Positions 26,971 through 36,722 of a stretch of DNA of 38,591 bases are shown here, piece after piece. The position numbers and the translations under genes were made by a program. The notes beneath the pieces are model-generated. The model did no database searches, was not told where the DNA came from, and saw nothing but the letters and a program-made list of their open reading frames with translations. The stretch's first letter is position 1, and each line of letters starts with the position of its first letter. This stretch comes from a virus, in IMG/VR virus record IMGVR_UViG_3300045115_000019, positions 1 through 38,591 of that record. One strand, given 5' to 3'.

Positions 26971-29900
26971 ATGGCAACGCTGCGCGAGCTAATCATCAAA
27001 ATTTCTGCGAACTCGTCTTCTTTTCAGTCTGAGATCGCCAGAGCGTCCCGTATGGGGACGGATTACTACCGCACTATGGAACAGGGCGGGAAAAAAGCAG
27101 CAGCGGCCACGCGTGAAACTCAGCGGTCTTTGGCTGAACTGAATTCTCAGCTTGCTAGCGTGCGCTCTTCTGCGACTGAGCTTGCCGGGGCATGGGCTGG
27201 GGCATTTGCCACGCATCAGCTCATCGCGTTTGCTGATACCTGGAACCAGTTGAATGGGCGTCTACGCCTGGCTGCCTCCTCAAGCGAGGATTACGTGGAA
27301 TCTCAGCGCGTGCTGATGGAGATCAGCCAGCGCACAGGAACATCCCTCGAGGCAAACAGCAACCTTTACAGCCGAATTGCTCAGTCCCTGCGTGATGCCG
27401 GTTATGCCTCCGCAGACGTCGCAAAAGTTACGGAAACCGTAACAACCTCGCTGAAGCTGTCTGGCGCCAGTACCGAAGAGGCAAGCTCTGTTATCACCCA
27501 GCTTAGCCAGGCGCTTGGCTCAGGCGTTTTGCGAGGCGAAGAATTTAACTCCATCATGGAGAACGGTGGCCGCCTGGCGAAACTGCTGGCTGATGGTCTG
27601 GGTACCACTGTTGGTGGCCTGCGAAATATGGCCAACAACGGCGAGCTGACGACCAACAAGATCGTCCCGCTGCTGACAAACGTTGAGACCCTGCGTAAAG
27701 AGTTTGACACTCTTCCGGCGTCAATCAGCGGTTCTGCACAGAAAGTGCAAAATGCTTTTCTCGCCTGGGTTGGCGGGGCGAACGATGCCGTCGGCGCATC
27801 CTCCACGCTATCCGGCGTGCTGGATGGTCTGGCGAATAACATTGATGATGTGGCAAACACGGCAGGCATTCTCGTTGGCGTGGGTCTTGCTCGCTATTTT
27901 GGCAATATGGTCGGCAGCGTCGGCCAGTCAACCCGTGCAGTGCTCGCTAATACGGCCGCCGAGGTAGCGCTGGCTCAGGCTCAGGTCCGTGGCGCTCAGG
28001 TTAGCGTTGCTGCTGGACGCCAGGCGGTTTACCGCGCTCAACAGGCGCGCGCAGCGGCGACAAGTATTGAGGCTCAGATTGTTGCCGAACGTAATCTTGC
28101 CGCAGCTCAGGCATCCCTGAACACAGCGCTTGCTGGAAGGGCTTCTGCCGTTAACAACCTCACCAATACAGCCTCGGTAATGTCACGGCTGGGTAGCGGA
28201 GTGTTGGGCATTCTCGGTGGCTGGCCAGGCGTTATTATCGGTGCCGGTGCTGCGATGTATGGCCTGTATCAGCATACCCAGCAGGTACACCGTGAGGCTG
28301 TCGGCTTTGCCAACAACCTTGACGAGATCAACGCCAAACTCCGGCAGATGTCTGTGCTCGGCCTTCGGTCGACCGCCGCAGATGCGCGGACCTCTTTACA
28401 GGCACAAAAGCAGGACCTGGCCGACCTCGACTCTCAGATCGCGAAGGTGAAAGACAGCCTCAAGGCGGTTGATCAAATCCAGCAGGATTATAACCGCCAT
28501 CCGACGCTGACCTTGATTAATACCTTCATGGACCAGGCCGACATCACGGCCAAAAACATTGAACTTACCGATAAGCTGAATCAGCTGGAGTATCAGCGGG
28601 AACAGGCCGCTTCAAAAGTCGAGCAAACGCAGAAGCTGGTGAACGATGCCAGCGACCTGGCAACGCAAAAGGCTATCGAACAGGCTGGCGCCGTCTCAAT
28701 CCTGAAAGGTGCCTATGACCTGCTAAACCGCTCAATGTCAGCAACCGCTGGCGCCAAGCCTCCGCAATATGCGGGTCCTATGGTCTCACTGGCTAATGCA
28801 ACGCCTCAGCAGCAAACAGCACTGGAACGTTCACGCCGCGATAATGAGCTGGCCAGCTTAAATGGATTAGAGAAACTTCATCAGCAGCACGTTTATGAAG
28901 CGGAAGATCTGAAGCTGACTGGAGCACTTTATACCCAGTACATCTACAACAAGGATCAGGCCGCCAAAAAGGATGCAGCAGCAGCCGAGGCAAAAAAAAC
29001 CTCTACTGCCGCCTCAAGTGCTCAGAGTAAAGCCGAGCGCGCAGCAGCCAGCACCGCTGAGCAATATGCCCGCAAAATGGCCGATCTGAGCGTGGCTATC
29101 GATGTGCAACGCGTCAGGGCAACGGAAGGAGAAAAAGCGTCTGAGCTATACGCAGCATCGCATCAGGCAGGCACTAAATGGACCGACGAGCAGCGCAAAG
29201 CTATCCAGTCATCATCAGCAGAACTGGCAAAATGGACGCAAAAAGCCGATGAAAACGTACGTAAGCAGCGCGAACAAGCCGATGCTCTGAAGGATTTGAC
29301 TGAAGCGGCCCAAAAGTTCAGGGATGAGGCGACACTGACAACCGAAACCGCAGGCATGAGTGATCGCCAGCGCAGCCGGTTCGACGAGACGCAACAGATC
29401 GAGCGTGTTTTTGCTAAAACGGACGGCGGCACCGAGGCCATCGCACAACGCGCGGCTGCCCTCGATGACCTGGACAAGAAATACAAGGCTATAGCAGCAG
29501 CTGAAGCGGACTGGATGGCCGGAGTATCGCGCGGCTATGCCAACTGGTTCGATGAAATCAGCAATGTTTCTGGCACGGTTTCTGATGGAGTGAAAACCAC
29601 ACTCGACAGCGCGTTTAGTAATGTCACCTCAATGCTGGAAGGCAATAAGGTCAGCTGGAAATCCTGGGGTATCTCTGTTTTACAGATTATCGAAAAAGTC
29701 GCTCTGCAAATGGCAGTGGTCAGCGCGATGGGGGGTGGGTCTTCCGGTTCTGGCATTTTTGGCTCACTCATCGGCAGCGTAGGCAGCTTCTTCGGGGGCG
29801 GTGCGGGAGCATCAGCCAGCACCGATACTGCGGTTTCCAGTTACGGTTCGAGTTTTCAGTTTAACGCTAAAGGCGGCGTTTATGACTCTCCATCTCTGAG

Positions 29901-30252
29901 CGCTTTCAGTAATGGGATCGTCAGAAACCCCACCATGTTCGCTTTCGCGAAAGGCGGGGCCGGAATCATGGGCGAGGCTGGGCCGGAGGCAATCATGCCG
30001 CTGACCCGTGCACCGGATGGTTCACTCGGTGTTCGTGCGGTCGGCGCTGGTGGTGGTCAGTCTGTATCTTCGGCGCCACAGGTTTATATCACCATCGATG
30101 GCAACGGAAATACCTCCACGCAGACTTCACCCGGCCTTGAGCAATTTGGTGCTGATGTCGGTAAATATGTTGATCAGCGATATAAGCAGAACATCATGCG
30201 AGATATTCGCCCTGGCGGTGACATCTGGAACGCAATGAAAGGAACCCGATAA
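26971..30252 (+). CDS. Tape measure protein
   Basis: A 1093-residue protein that fixes tail length and probably helps DNA cross the cell envelope. Residues 1-60 carry the family start (ATLRELIIKISANSSSFQSE). Residues about 70-250 contain the TMP_2/tape measure domain with LIAFADTWNQLNGRLRLA and a NELTTNKIVPLL-like segment. Hydrophobic segments lie at about 295-312 and 408-432 (LGILGGWPGVIIGAGAAMYG). Residues about 460-880 are long Ala/Gln/Lys-rich coiled coil. The C-terminal part (about 880-1090) is the lambda gpH C-like domain with AWMAGVSRGYANWFDE-like sequence and Gly-rich loops. Predicted tail length at the usual 1.5 A per residue is about 160 nm (inference). Confidence 0.93.
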   Translation: MATLRELIIKISANSSSFQSEIARASRMGTDYYRTMEQGGKKAAAATRETQRSLAELNSQLASVRSSATELAGAWAGAFATHQLIAFADTWNQLNGRLRLAASSSEDYVESQRVLMEISQRTGTSLEANSNLYSRIAQSLRDAGYASADVAKVTETVTTSLKLSGASTEEASSVITQLSQALGSGVLRGEEFNSIMENGGRLAKLLADGLGTTVGGLRNMANNGELTTNKIVPLLTNVETLRKEFDTLPASISGSAQKVQNAFLAWVGGANDAVGASSTLSGVLDGLANNIDDVANTAGILVGVGLARYFGNMVGSVGQSTRAVLANTAAEVALAQAQVRGAQVSVAAGRQAVYRAQQARAAATSIEAQIVAERNLAAAQASLNTALAGRASAVNNLTNTASVMSRLGSGVLGILGGWPGVIIGAGAAMYGLYQHTQQVHREAVGFANNLDEINAKLRQMSVLGLRSTAADARTSLQAQKQDLADLDSQIAKVKDSLKAVDQIQQDYNRHPTLTLINTFMDQADITAKNIELTDKLNQLEYQREQAASKVEQTQKLVNDASDLATQKAIEQAGAVSILKGAYDLLNRSMSATAGAKPPQYAGPMVSLANATPQQQTALERSRRDNELASLNGLEKLHQQHVYEAEDLKLTGALYTQYIYNKDQAAKKDAAAAEAKKTSTAASSAQSKAERAAASTAEQYARKMADLSVAIDVQRVRATEGEKASELYAASHQAGTKWTDEQRKAIQSSSAELAKWTQKADENVRKQREQADALKDLTEAAQKFRDEATLTTETAGMSDRQRSRFDETQQIERVFAKTDGGTEAIAQRAAALDDLDKKYKAIAAAEADWMAGVSRGYANWFDEISNVSGTVSDGVKTTLDSAFSNVTSMLEGNKVSWKSWGISVLQIIEKVALQMAVVSAMGGGSSGSGIFGSLIGSVGSFFGGGAGASASTDTAVSSYGSSFQFNAKGGVYDSPSLSAFSNGIVRNPTMFAFAKGGAGIMGEAGPEAIMPLTRAPDGSLGVRAVGAGGGQSVSSAPQVYITIDGNGNTSTQTSPGLEQFGADVGKYVDQRYKQNIMRDIRPGGDIWNAMKGTR

Positions 30253-30254
30253 AA

Positions 30255-30593
30255 ATGGCTATCGAAACTTTTACCTGGTGCCCACGAATTAACGCTGAGG
30301 CAGATATAAATTTCCGCGTCAGGAAAGCACAGTTTGGTGATGGATATGAGCAGGTTTCAGGGGATGGATTGAATACCAGAACCCAGCAGTGGACGCTCAA
30401 CTTTACTGGCAACGAAACCTACATTTCCGCCATTAAATCTTTTCTCGACAGGCATGAAGGGACGAAAGCCTTTCAGTGGAAGCCACCGCTCGAACCTTTG
30501 GGTTTGTATCGTTGCGAAACATATAAACCCACCGGGCTCGGCGCAGGGAAATTTAATCTTGAAGCAACATTCATCCAGGCATTTAAATCATGA
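30255..30593 (+). CDS. Minor tail protein M
   Basis: A 112-residue tail-tip protein of the lambda gpM (Phage_min_tail) family. The signature is ETFTWCPRINAEADINFRVR (split as W-C-P and F-R-V-R-x-x-QFGDGYEQ), followed by NTRTQQWTLNFTG, a helix AIKSFLDRHEG and the FQWKPPLEPLGLYRCETY block common to the family. It joins the tape measure to the tail tip ring. It starts two bases after the tape measure stop, and its own stop overlaps gene L as ATGA. Confidence 0.93.
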   Translation: MAIETFTWCPRINAEADINFRVRKAQFGDGYEQVSGDGLNTRTQQWTLNFTGNETYISAIKSFLDRHEGTKAFQWKPPLEPLGLYRCETYKPTGLGAGKFNLEATFIQAFKS

Positions 30594-31348
30594 GCTTAAA
30601 CGCAGACTATCAGAAGCTGGAATCAGGAAACGACGTTCGTCTGATTGAGGTGGACGGTTCTACTTTTGGACTGGCGGACGTTCTCCGGTTTCACAATTAC
30701 AACATTCCCCACACCGAAGCAGAAATAGTCGCCGCTGGGGGGGATGAGTCCAAGCTCTCTGCGAAACCAATCTGGTGGCAGGGTAATGAATATTCCGCCT
30801 GGCCGTATCAGCTGGAAGGGCTGGAGAAATCGACCAGTGGCAGCAATGCGACGCCATCACTGACGGTCGCGAACATCGAAAGCTCTATTTCTGCTCTGTG
30901 TCTTGCGTATGACGATTTGCTACAGGCTAAGGTCACTATTCACGACACAAAGGCAAAATATCTCGATGCGAAAAACTTCGCAGGCGATAACCCTACAGCA
31001 GATCCGACACAGGAGAAACTTCAGGTCTGGTATATCGACGGGAAAACGACCGAGCTTGCTGGCGAAACCATCGAGTTTGTACTGTCCAGCCCTATGGATC
31101 TTCAGGGACAAATGATCCCCACGCGGCAGCTTCATTCCCTGTGCACATGGTGCATTCGTAATAAGTACCGCACCGGCGACGGCTGCGACTATGCCGGTAC
31201 GCGCTATTTCGACAAAAACAACAACCCGGTAAGCGATCCGTCACTGGATGAATGCAACGGCACGCTGACGGCCTGCAAACTTCGGTTCGGTGATAGCAAC
31301 GAACTCTCGTTTGGTGGGTTCCCGGGTACGTCGCTGATCAGGAGCTGA
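30590..31348 (+). CDS. Minor tail protein L (iron-sulfur tail tip protein)
   Basis: A 252-residue lambda gpL homologue at the tail tip. The N-terminal half is beta-rich (EVDGSTFGLADVLRFHNYNI, then WQGNEYSAWPYQLEGLE). The C-terminal domain has the four Cys needed for an iron-sulfur cluster as known for gpL: C-TW-C-IRNKYRTGDG-C and, 40 residues later, C in GTLTACKLRFG. Conserved LSSPMDLQGQMIPTRQL precedes the cluster. Start is in an ATGA overlap with M. Confidence 0.93.
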   Translation: MSLNADYQKLESGNDVRLIEVDGSTFGLADVLRFHNYNIPHTEAEIVAAGGDESKLSAKPIWWQGNEYSAWPYQLEGLEKSTSGSNATPSLTVANIESSISALCLAYDDLLQAKVTIHDTKAKYLDAKNFAGDNPTADPTQEKLQVWYIDGKTTELAGETIEFVLSSPMDLQGQMIPTRQLHSLCTWCIRNKYRTGDGCDYAGTRYFDKNNNPVSDPSLDECNGTLTACKLRFGDSNELSFGGFPGTSLIRS

Positions 31349-31349
31349 T

Positions 31350-32060
31350 ATGCGTCAGAAAACCATTGATGCGATTATGGCGCATGCCGCCGCTGAATAT
31401 CCTCGTGAGTGCTGTGGTGTGGTGGCGCAAAAAAGTCGTGTTGAACGTTATTTCCCGTGCCGGAATCTTGCGGCGGCGCCAGAGGAAAATTTTATCCTCT
31501 GCCCGGAAGATTACGCAGCTGCTGAGGACTGGGGTACGGTGATCGCTATCGTTCACAGCCACCCTGACGCCACTACACAGCCGAGCGAACTGGATAAAGC
31601 GCAATGCGACGCAACGCTTTTACCCTGGCATATCGTGAGCTGGCCCGAGGGGGATTTACGCACCATCCAGCCGCGCGGAGAGCTGCCGTTGCTGGAGCGT
31701 CCTTTTGTGCTTGGTCACTTTGACTGCTGGGGGCTGGTAATGAGCTATTTCCGGCAAACTCATGGTATCGAACTCCACGATTACCGGGTTGATTATCCCT
31801 GGTGGGAAAAAGACTATCCGGACAACTTCTATCAGGATTGCTGGTACGAGTGCGGATTCCGTGAATTCGACGGGCCGCCGAAACCTGGCGATATGGTGAT
31901 CATGCAGGTTCAGGCTGATAAGTGGAACCACGCGGGTATACTGCTGGAGGGCAATATGCTGCTGCACCACCTGTACGGTCACCTGAGTCAGCGAGTACCA
32001 TATGGCGGTTACTGGCAGGAACGAACGATGAAGATTCTACGTTACAAATCTCTGTGCTAA
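31350..32060 (+). CDS. Tail tip assembly protein K (JAMM plus NlpC/P60 domains)
   Basis: A 236-residue lambda gpK homologue with two enzyme domains. Residues 1-100 are a JAB/JAMM metalloprotease with ECCGVV near the start and H69-S-H71-P followed by D82. Residues about 118-235 are an NlpC/P60 peptidase: catalytic C126 in GHFDCWGLV and H194 in KWNHAGILL, with the third residue probably in LLHHLYG. The JAMM part acts in tail-tip assembly and the NlpC part may cut peptidoglycan peptides at injection. Start is one base after gene L. Confidence 0.93.
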   Translation: MRQKTIDAIMAHAAAEYPRECCGVVAQKSRVERYFPCRNLAAAPEENFILCPEDYAAAEDWGTVIAIVHSHPDATTQPSELDKAQCDATLLPWHIVSWPEGDLRTIQPRGELPLLERPFVLGHFDCWGLVMSYFRQTHGIELHDYRVDYPWWEKDYPDNFYQDCWYECGFREFDGPPKPGDMVIMQVQADKWNHAGILLEGNMLLHHLYGHLSQRVPYGGYWQERTMKILRYKSLC

Positions 32061-32089
32061 CCTTTTGTAAAACCAAAGGGGATAGGGAT

Positions 32090-32431
32090 ATGAAAAAAGC
32101 ATTTTTGGCACTTTCTTTGTTAGTCATGGCTGGATGTTCGAGCATGCAGGATCTTCGGAATGAGCCAGCGTCAAATACTTTTCAATCAAGGAAAAAAATT
32201 GATGCGGTATCTGAATGTATACTTGTTGGCTGGCAAAAAGAAAGCCAAAAATACGGAAGCGTTTTTATTCAGCCTTATGACGGTGGCAAAACTGTTTTTA
32301 CACAATCTCAACTTGAGATGGTTGATTTAATATCTGAAGGTGGAATTACCAAGATAGAATTTCGACATCAAGGCGGCCTTTTTGCTTATCGAATCAACAG
32401 CCGGATAAAAGTAATAGAACACTGTATCTAA
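32090..32431 (+). CDS. Phage lipoprotein moron between tail genes K and I
   Basis: A 113-residue lipoprotein: signal peptide MKKAFLALSLLVMAGCSS with lipobox (VMAGC, Cys16), then a polar region and a beta-rich domain (YGSVFIQPYDGGKTVFTQSQ, ITKIEFRHQGGLFAYRI). It starts at ATG 32090 with GGGGATAGGG before it; an upstream in-frame start at 31922 lies within gene K. The gene is more AT-rich than its neighbours, has its own terminator, and interrupts the K-I pair that is contiguous in lambda. It is a typical moron site. Superinfection exclusion or envelope alteration is a plausible role, but not shown by the sequence. Confidence 0.82.
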   Translation: MKKAFLALSLLVMAGCSSMQDLRNEPASNTFQSRKKIDAVSECILVGWQKESQKYGSVFIQPYDGGKTVFTQSQLEMVDLISEGGITKIEFRHQGGLFAYRINSRIKVIEHCI

Positions 32432-32440
32432 CCAATACTT

Positions 32441-32463
32441 AACCCGCTTCGGCGGGTTTTTTT
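32441..32463 (+). terminator. Intrinsic terminator after lipoprotein moron
   Basis: AACCCGC (32441-32447)/GCGGGTT (32452-32458) with TTCG loop and a T run to 32463. Confidence 0.87.
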
Positions 32464-32474
32464 ATGGTGAGAAT

Positions 32475-33080
32475 ATGAAAGAAGTAATGACAACAATTCA
32501 GCTCGGCGGAGTATTAGGAAAGACCTTCGGTAAAACACATAAGCGACTGATATCCCGTACTGGTGAAGCAGCTATTGCTTTAAGTAAAACATTACCCGGT
32601 TTCGAAAGCTTCATGATCAGCAGTAAGCGTCGTGGATTAACTTTCGCAGTATTTAAAGGAAAAAGGAATATTGCCGCCGATGAGATGGGTTTTCCGTGTG
32701 AAGGCGACGTAGTAAGGATCATGCCAGTTGTTATCGGTAGTAAGCGAGCTGGTCTTTTTCAGACCATATTAGGAGCAGTTTTAATAGCCGCGGCTGTCTT
32801 TGTTTCTGGTGGTGTTGGCGCTGCTTTCGCTGCTGGTGGCTTGACGGGGTTTGCTGCTGCCACTGGTGCCTCGTTGGTCCTCGGTGGGGTTATTCAGCTG
32901 CTTTCACCGCAGCCATCAGGCATAGCCAGTAAACAAAGCGCAGATAACCGTGCATCGTATGCGTTTGGCGGGGTGACAAATACCGCCGCACAGGGTTACC
33001 CGGTTCCGCTCCTTTACGGCCGCCGGCGAATCGGCGGGGCAATTATTTCCGCCGGGATTTATGTCGAGGATCAGCAGTAG
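32475..33080 (+). CDS. Tail assembly protein I
   Basis: A 201-residue lambda gpI-like protein. Residues about 5-80 form the beta-grasp-like domain (IQLGGVLGKTFGKTHKRLIS, LPGFESFMISSKRRGLTFAV). Residues 93-145 are hydrophobic and Gly/Ala-rich (LFQTILGAVLIAAAVFVSGG, GLTGFAAATGASLVLGG), followed by a conserved SYAFGGVTNTAAQGYPVPLLYGRRRIGG block. It is needed to form the J-K-L tail tip complex and is not usually found in virions. Start at ATG 32475; ATG 32487 is an alternative. Confidence 0.92.
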   Translation: MKEVMTTIQLGGVLGKTFGKTHKRLISRTGEAAIALSKTLPGFESFMISSKRRGLTFAVFKGKRNIAADEMGFPCEGDVVRIMPVVIGSKRAGLFQTILGAVLIAAAVFVSGGVGAAFAAGGLTGFAAATGASLVLGGVIQLLSPQPSGIASKQSADNRASYAFGGVTNTAAQGYPVPLLYGRRRIGGAIISAGIYVEDQQ

Positions 33081-33097
33081 ATAACAAACCTTTTTAC

Positions 33098-33123
33098 AAG
33101 CCACCTTCGGGTGGCTTTTTTTA
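33098..33123 (+). terminator. Intrinsic terminator before J
   Basis: AAGCCACC (33098-33105)/GGTGGCTT (33110-33117) with TTCG loop and T run to 33121. Confidence 0.85.
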
Positions 33124-33133
33124 TGGGCGCGAT

Positions 33134-36100
33134 ATGGCGAATAAAATTACCGGACGAAAAGGGGGGAGCTCCAGTTCCCGAACTCCTACCGAACAGCCTG
33201 ATGATCTGCAATCTGTAGCGAAGGCAAAGATCCTCATTGCGCTTGGGGAAGGGGAGTTTGCTGGACAGCTCACCGGGAAGGATATCTACTTGGACGGAAC
33301 GGCGCTGGAGAACGCCGACGGCTCCCAAAACTTCAGCGGCGTTACGTGGGAATTTCGCGCGGGTACACAGGCCCAGAAGTACATTCAGGGCATTCCCGGT
33401 ACCGAAAACGAAATCAGCGTGGGAACCGAGGTAACGAGCGCTACAGCGTGGACACGAACCTTCACCAATACACAGCTTTCGGCGGTTCGTTTACGCCTGA
33501 AATGGCCTTCGCTTTTCAAGCAGGAGGACGATGGCGATCTGGTTGGTTACTCGGTTAATTATGCGATTGACTTGCAGACGGACGGCGGGACATGGCAGAC
33601 AGTCCTCAATACCAGTGTGACCGGGAAAACGACCTCAGGTTATGAGCGTAGCCACCGTATTGATTTACCTCAGGCGGGCAGCACCTGGACAATCAGACTA
33701 CGCAAAATTACCGCTGACGCCAACAGCGCGAAAATCGGCGACACGATGACGCTACAGAGCTTCACTGAGGTGATTGATGCGAAATTGCGATATCCGAACA
33801 CCGCGCTGCTGTACATTGAATTCGACTCCAGCCAGTTTAATGGTTCTATACCTCAGATCTCCTGTGAGCCTCGTGGCCGCGTTATTCGGGTTCCTGATAC
33901 TTACGACCCGGAAACCCGCTCTTACAGCGGGACATGGACCGGGGCGTTTAAGTGGGCATGGACGGATAACCCTGCGTGGATATTTTACGATCTGGTTGTT
34001 TCTGACCGGTTCGGCCTCGGTCACCGTTTGACTGCTGCTAACATCGATAAATGGACGCTTTATCAGGTCGCCCAGTATTGCGATCAGATGGTGCCGGACG
34101 GTAAGGGTGGCGATGGAACAGAACCACGCTATACCTGCAACGTGTACATCCAGGACCGAAACGACGCTTATACAGTCCTGCGTGATTTTGCGGCCATATT
34201 CCGTGGCATGACGTACTGGGGTGGCGATCAGATCGTTGCTCTGGCCGATATGCCCCGTGATGTGGATTACAGCTATACGCGCGCTAACGTTGTTGGCGGT
34301 CGCTTCACCTATTCAAGCAGCACCACGAAAACCCGCTACACTACAGCGCTGGTTTCATGGTCCGATCCCGGTAACGCCTACGCTGACGCGATGGAACCCG
34401 TATTCGAGCAGGCGCTGGTAGCGCGGTATGGCTTCAATCAGCTGGAAATGACAGCCATCGGCTGTACCAGACAGTCAGAAGCGAACCGAAAGGGGCTCTG
34501 GGGTATTCTCACCAACAACAAGGATCGCGTTGTTTCGTTCGATGTCGGGCTGGACGGAAACATACCGCAGCCTGGCTATATCATCGCTGTGGCAGACGAG
34601 CTGCTTTCCGGAAAGGTTATGGGCGGCCGCATCAGCGCCGTTAATGGTCGCGTTATCAAACTTGACCGTGTAGCTGATGCGGCAGCAGGTGATCGCCTTA
34701 TCCTCAACCTTCCCTCCGGAGCGTCACAGAGCAGGACCATTCAGGCGGTTAACGGGGAATCGGTCACAGTCACCACCGCGTACAGTGAGACGCCTCAGGC
34801 CGAAGCTGTCTGGGTGGTTGAGTCAAACGAACTCTATGCGCAGCAGTATCGTGTTGTGAGTGTCGCTGATAACGATGATGGCACTTTCACCATTACCGGT
34901 GCATGGCACGATCCGGATAAATATGCCCGAATCGATACCGGAGCCATCATTGACCAGCGGCCGGTGAGCGTGATCCCGCCGGGCAACCAGTCGCCGCCTG
35001 CGAACATCGTGATCAGCTCGTTTTCTGTGGTACAGCAAAATATCAGCGTCGAAACGATGCGCGTGAGCTGGGACCAGGCGCAGAACGCTATCGCCTATGA
35101 AGCGCAATGGCGCCGCAACGACGGGAACTGGGTTAACGTGCCGCGCAGCTCCACCACGTCATTCGACGTCCCCGGGATTTATGCAGGGCGCTACCTGGTG
35201 CGCGTACGCGCAATCAATGCCGCAGAAATCTCGTCCGGATGGGGTTATTCAGAAGAGAAAACGCTGACGGGGAAAGTGGGCAATCCACCGAAGCCGGTCG
35301 GCTTCATCGCTTCTGAAAACGTGGTTTTCGGTATTGAGCTGAGCTGGGGATTCCCCGGGAATACCGACGACACGCTGAAGACGGAAATTCAGTACAGCCT
35401 GACCGGGACGGAAGACGATGTGATGCTGCTGGCAGACGTACCCTTTCCGCAGCGCAAGTATCAGCAGATGGGCCTAAAGGCAGGGCAAATTTTCTGGTAC
35501 CGCGCGCAGCTGGTGGACCGCAGCGGAAACGAATCAGGGTATACAGACTTTGTGCGCGGGCAGGCCAGCATCGATGTATCCGACATCACCGATGCAATCC
35601 TGGAGGACATGAAAGGCTCCGATACGTTCAAAGACCTGATCGAGAACGCGGTGGACAGTAATGAAAAAATTGCTGGCATGGCTGACGACATCAAACAGGC
35701 CAACGACGAACTGGAGCAACAGGCGCAGAAAATTGCCCAAAATGCCCAGGATATCGGGAAGGTTCAGACCAGCGTTACAAACCTGTCGAGCAAGGTCGGA
35801 GATGTGTCTTCTTCTCTGAACGAGCTTGAGCAGACAGTAGCGACGGCCGATACCGCACTGGGTCAGCGAATCGATAACATCAGCGTGTCTATGGACGGCA
35901 TGGCGGGAGGTGTGAAGAACTCCGCCATCGCGATTATTCAGGGCAATCTGGCTCAGGTGGCCGCGCGCAAAACGCTGTCTGCATCCGTCGCCGGTAACAG
36001 CGCTCAGCTGGACCGCATTGATGAGGTGATCGTCAACGAGAAGGAGGCAACGGCGCGTTCGCTGCTGAGTTTGCAGACTGACGTGAACGGCAACAAGGCA

Positions 36101-36679
36101 TCCATCAACAGCCTTAACCAGACGTTCTCGGATTACCAGCAGGCTATGGCCACGCAGGTAAACAGCATCACGGCGACCATCAACGGGCATACGTCAGCCA
36201 TTACCACTAACGCTCAGGCCATCGCGAACGTTAACGGGGACCTGAAGGCGATGTACAGCATCAAGGTCGGGTTATCCAGCAACGGTCAGTATTACGCCGC
36301 AGGGATGGGGATAGGCGTGGAGAATACGCCGTCCGGCATGCAGTCGCAGGTTATCTTCCTGGCTGACCGCTTCGCCGTTACTCACCAGGCCGGAGCGACC
36401 GTTACGCTTCCGTTCGTTATTCAGAACGGGCAGGTGTTCATCAGAGACGCGCTGATAGGTGATGGCACCATCAGTAACACCAAAATCGGCAACTACATCC
36501 AGTCCAATAACTATGTGGCTGGCTCAGTCGGGTGGAGGCTGGATAAGGGCGGTACGTTTGAGAACTATGGTTCGACAGCTGGTGAGGGGGCCATGAAACA
36601 GACAAACCAGACAATCAGCGTGCGGGACTCCAGGAATGTGTTGAGGGTGCAGATCGGGAGAATCACGGGAACATGGTAA
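33134..36679 (+). CDS. J: Central tail fibre / host specificity protein J
   Basis: An 1181-residue lambda gpJ homologue, the central tail tip protein that contacts the host receptor. The N-terminal 600 residues form the tip hub (TPTEQPDDLQSVAKAKILIA, AWTDNPAWIFYDLVVSDRFG, DFAAIFRGMTYWGGDQ, RVVSFDVGLDGNIPQPGYI). Two fibronectin-III-like domains span about 620-810. A long coiled coil follows (about 820-1000; LEQQAQKIAQNAQDIGKVQT). The C-terminus (about 1030-1180) resembles DUF1983 and ends in a variable receptor-binding segment. Length is close to lambda J (1132). The coexistence with Cor, a FhuA-blocking lipoprotein, hints at a FhuA-like receptor, though this is inference. Confidence 0.94.
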   Translation: MANKITGRKGGSSSSRTPTEQPDDLQSVAKAKILIALGEGEFAGQLTGKDIYLDGTALENADGSQNFSGVTWEFRAGTQAQKYIQGIPGTENEISVGTEVTSATAWTRTFTNTQLSAVRLRLKWPSLFKQEDDGDLVGYSVNYAIDLQTDGGTWQTVLNTSVTGKTTSGYERSHRIDLPQAGSTWTIRLRKITADANSAKIGDTMTLQSFTEVIDAKLRYPNTALLYIEFDSSQFNGSIPQISCEPRGRVIRVPDTYDPETRSYSGTWTGAFKWAWTDNPAWIFYDLVVSDRFGLGHRLTAANIDKWTLYQVAQYCDQMVPDGKGGDGTEPRYTCNVYIQDRNDAYTVLRDFAAIFRGMTYWGGDQIVALADMPRDVDYSYTRANVVGGRFTYSSSTTKTRYTTALVSWSDPGNAYADAMEPVFEQALVARYGFNQLEMTAIGCTRQSEANRKGLWGILTNNKDRVVSFDVGLDGNIPQPGYIIAVADELLSGKVMGGRISAVNGRVIKLDRVADAAAGDRLILNLPSGASQSRTIQAVNGESVTVTTAYSETPQAEAVWVVESNELYAQQYRVVSVADNDDGTFTITGAWHDPDKYARIDTGAIIDQRPVSVIPPGNQSPPANIVISSFSVVQQNISVETMRVSWDQAQNAIAYEAQWRRNDGNWVNVPRSSTTSFDVPGIYAGRYLVRVRAINAAEISSGWGYSEEKTLTGKVGNPPKPVGFIASENVVFGIELSWGFPGNTDDTLKTEIQYSLTGTEDDVMLLADVPFPQRKYQQMGLKAGQIFWYRAQLVDRSGNESGYTDFVRGQASIDVSDITDAILEDMKGSDTFKDLIENAVDSNEKIAGMADDIKQANDELEQQAQKIAQNAQDIGKVQTSVTNLSSKVGDVSSSLNELEQTVATADTALGQRIDNISVSMDGMAGGVKNSAIAIIQGNLAQVAARKTLSASVAGNSAQLDRIDEVIVNEKEATARSLLSLQTDVNGNKASINSLNQTFSDYQQAMATQVNSITATINGHTSAITTNAQAIANVNGDLKAMYSIKVGLSSNGQYYAAGMGIGVENTPSGMQSQVIFLADRFAVTHQAGATVTLPFVIQNGQVFIRDALIGDGTISNTKIGNYIQSNNYVAGSVGWRLDKGGTFENYGSTAGEGAMKQTNQTISVRDSRNVLRVQIGRITGTW

Positions 36680-36682
36680 CGG

Positions 36683-36710
36683 GAGGCCTCTTACGGGGCC
36701 TCTTTTTTTT
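36683..36710 (+). terminator. Intrinsic terminator after J
   Basis: GAGGCC (36683-36688)/GGCCTC (36697-36702) followed by eight T. Confidence 0.85.
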
Positions 36711-36722
36711 CAGGAGGACTGG

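Noticed and set aside
35534-36190. 218-residue open frame antisense to J
   Set aside because: It is rich in Arg, His and Val, as expected from reading a coiled-coil gene backwards, and there is no start signal.
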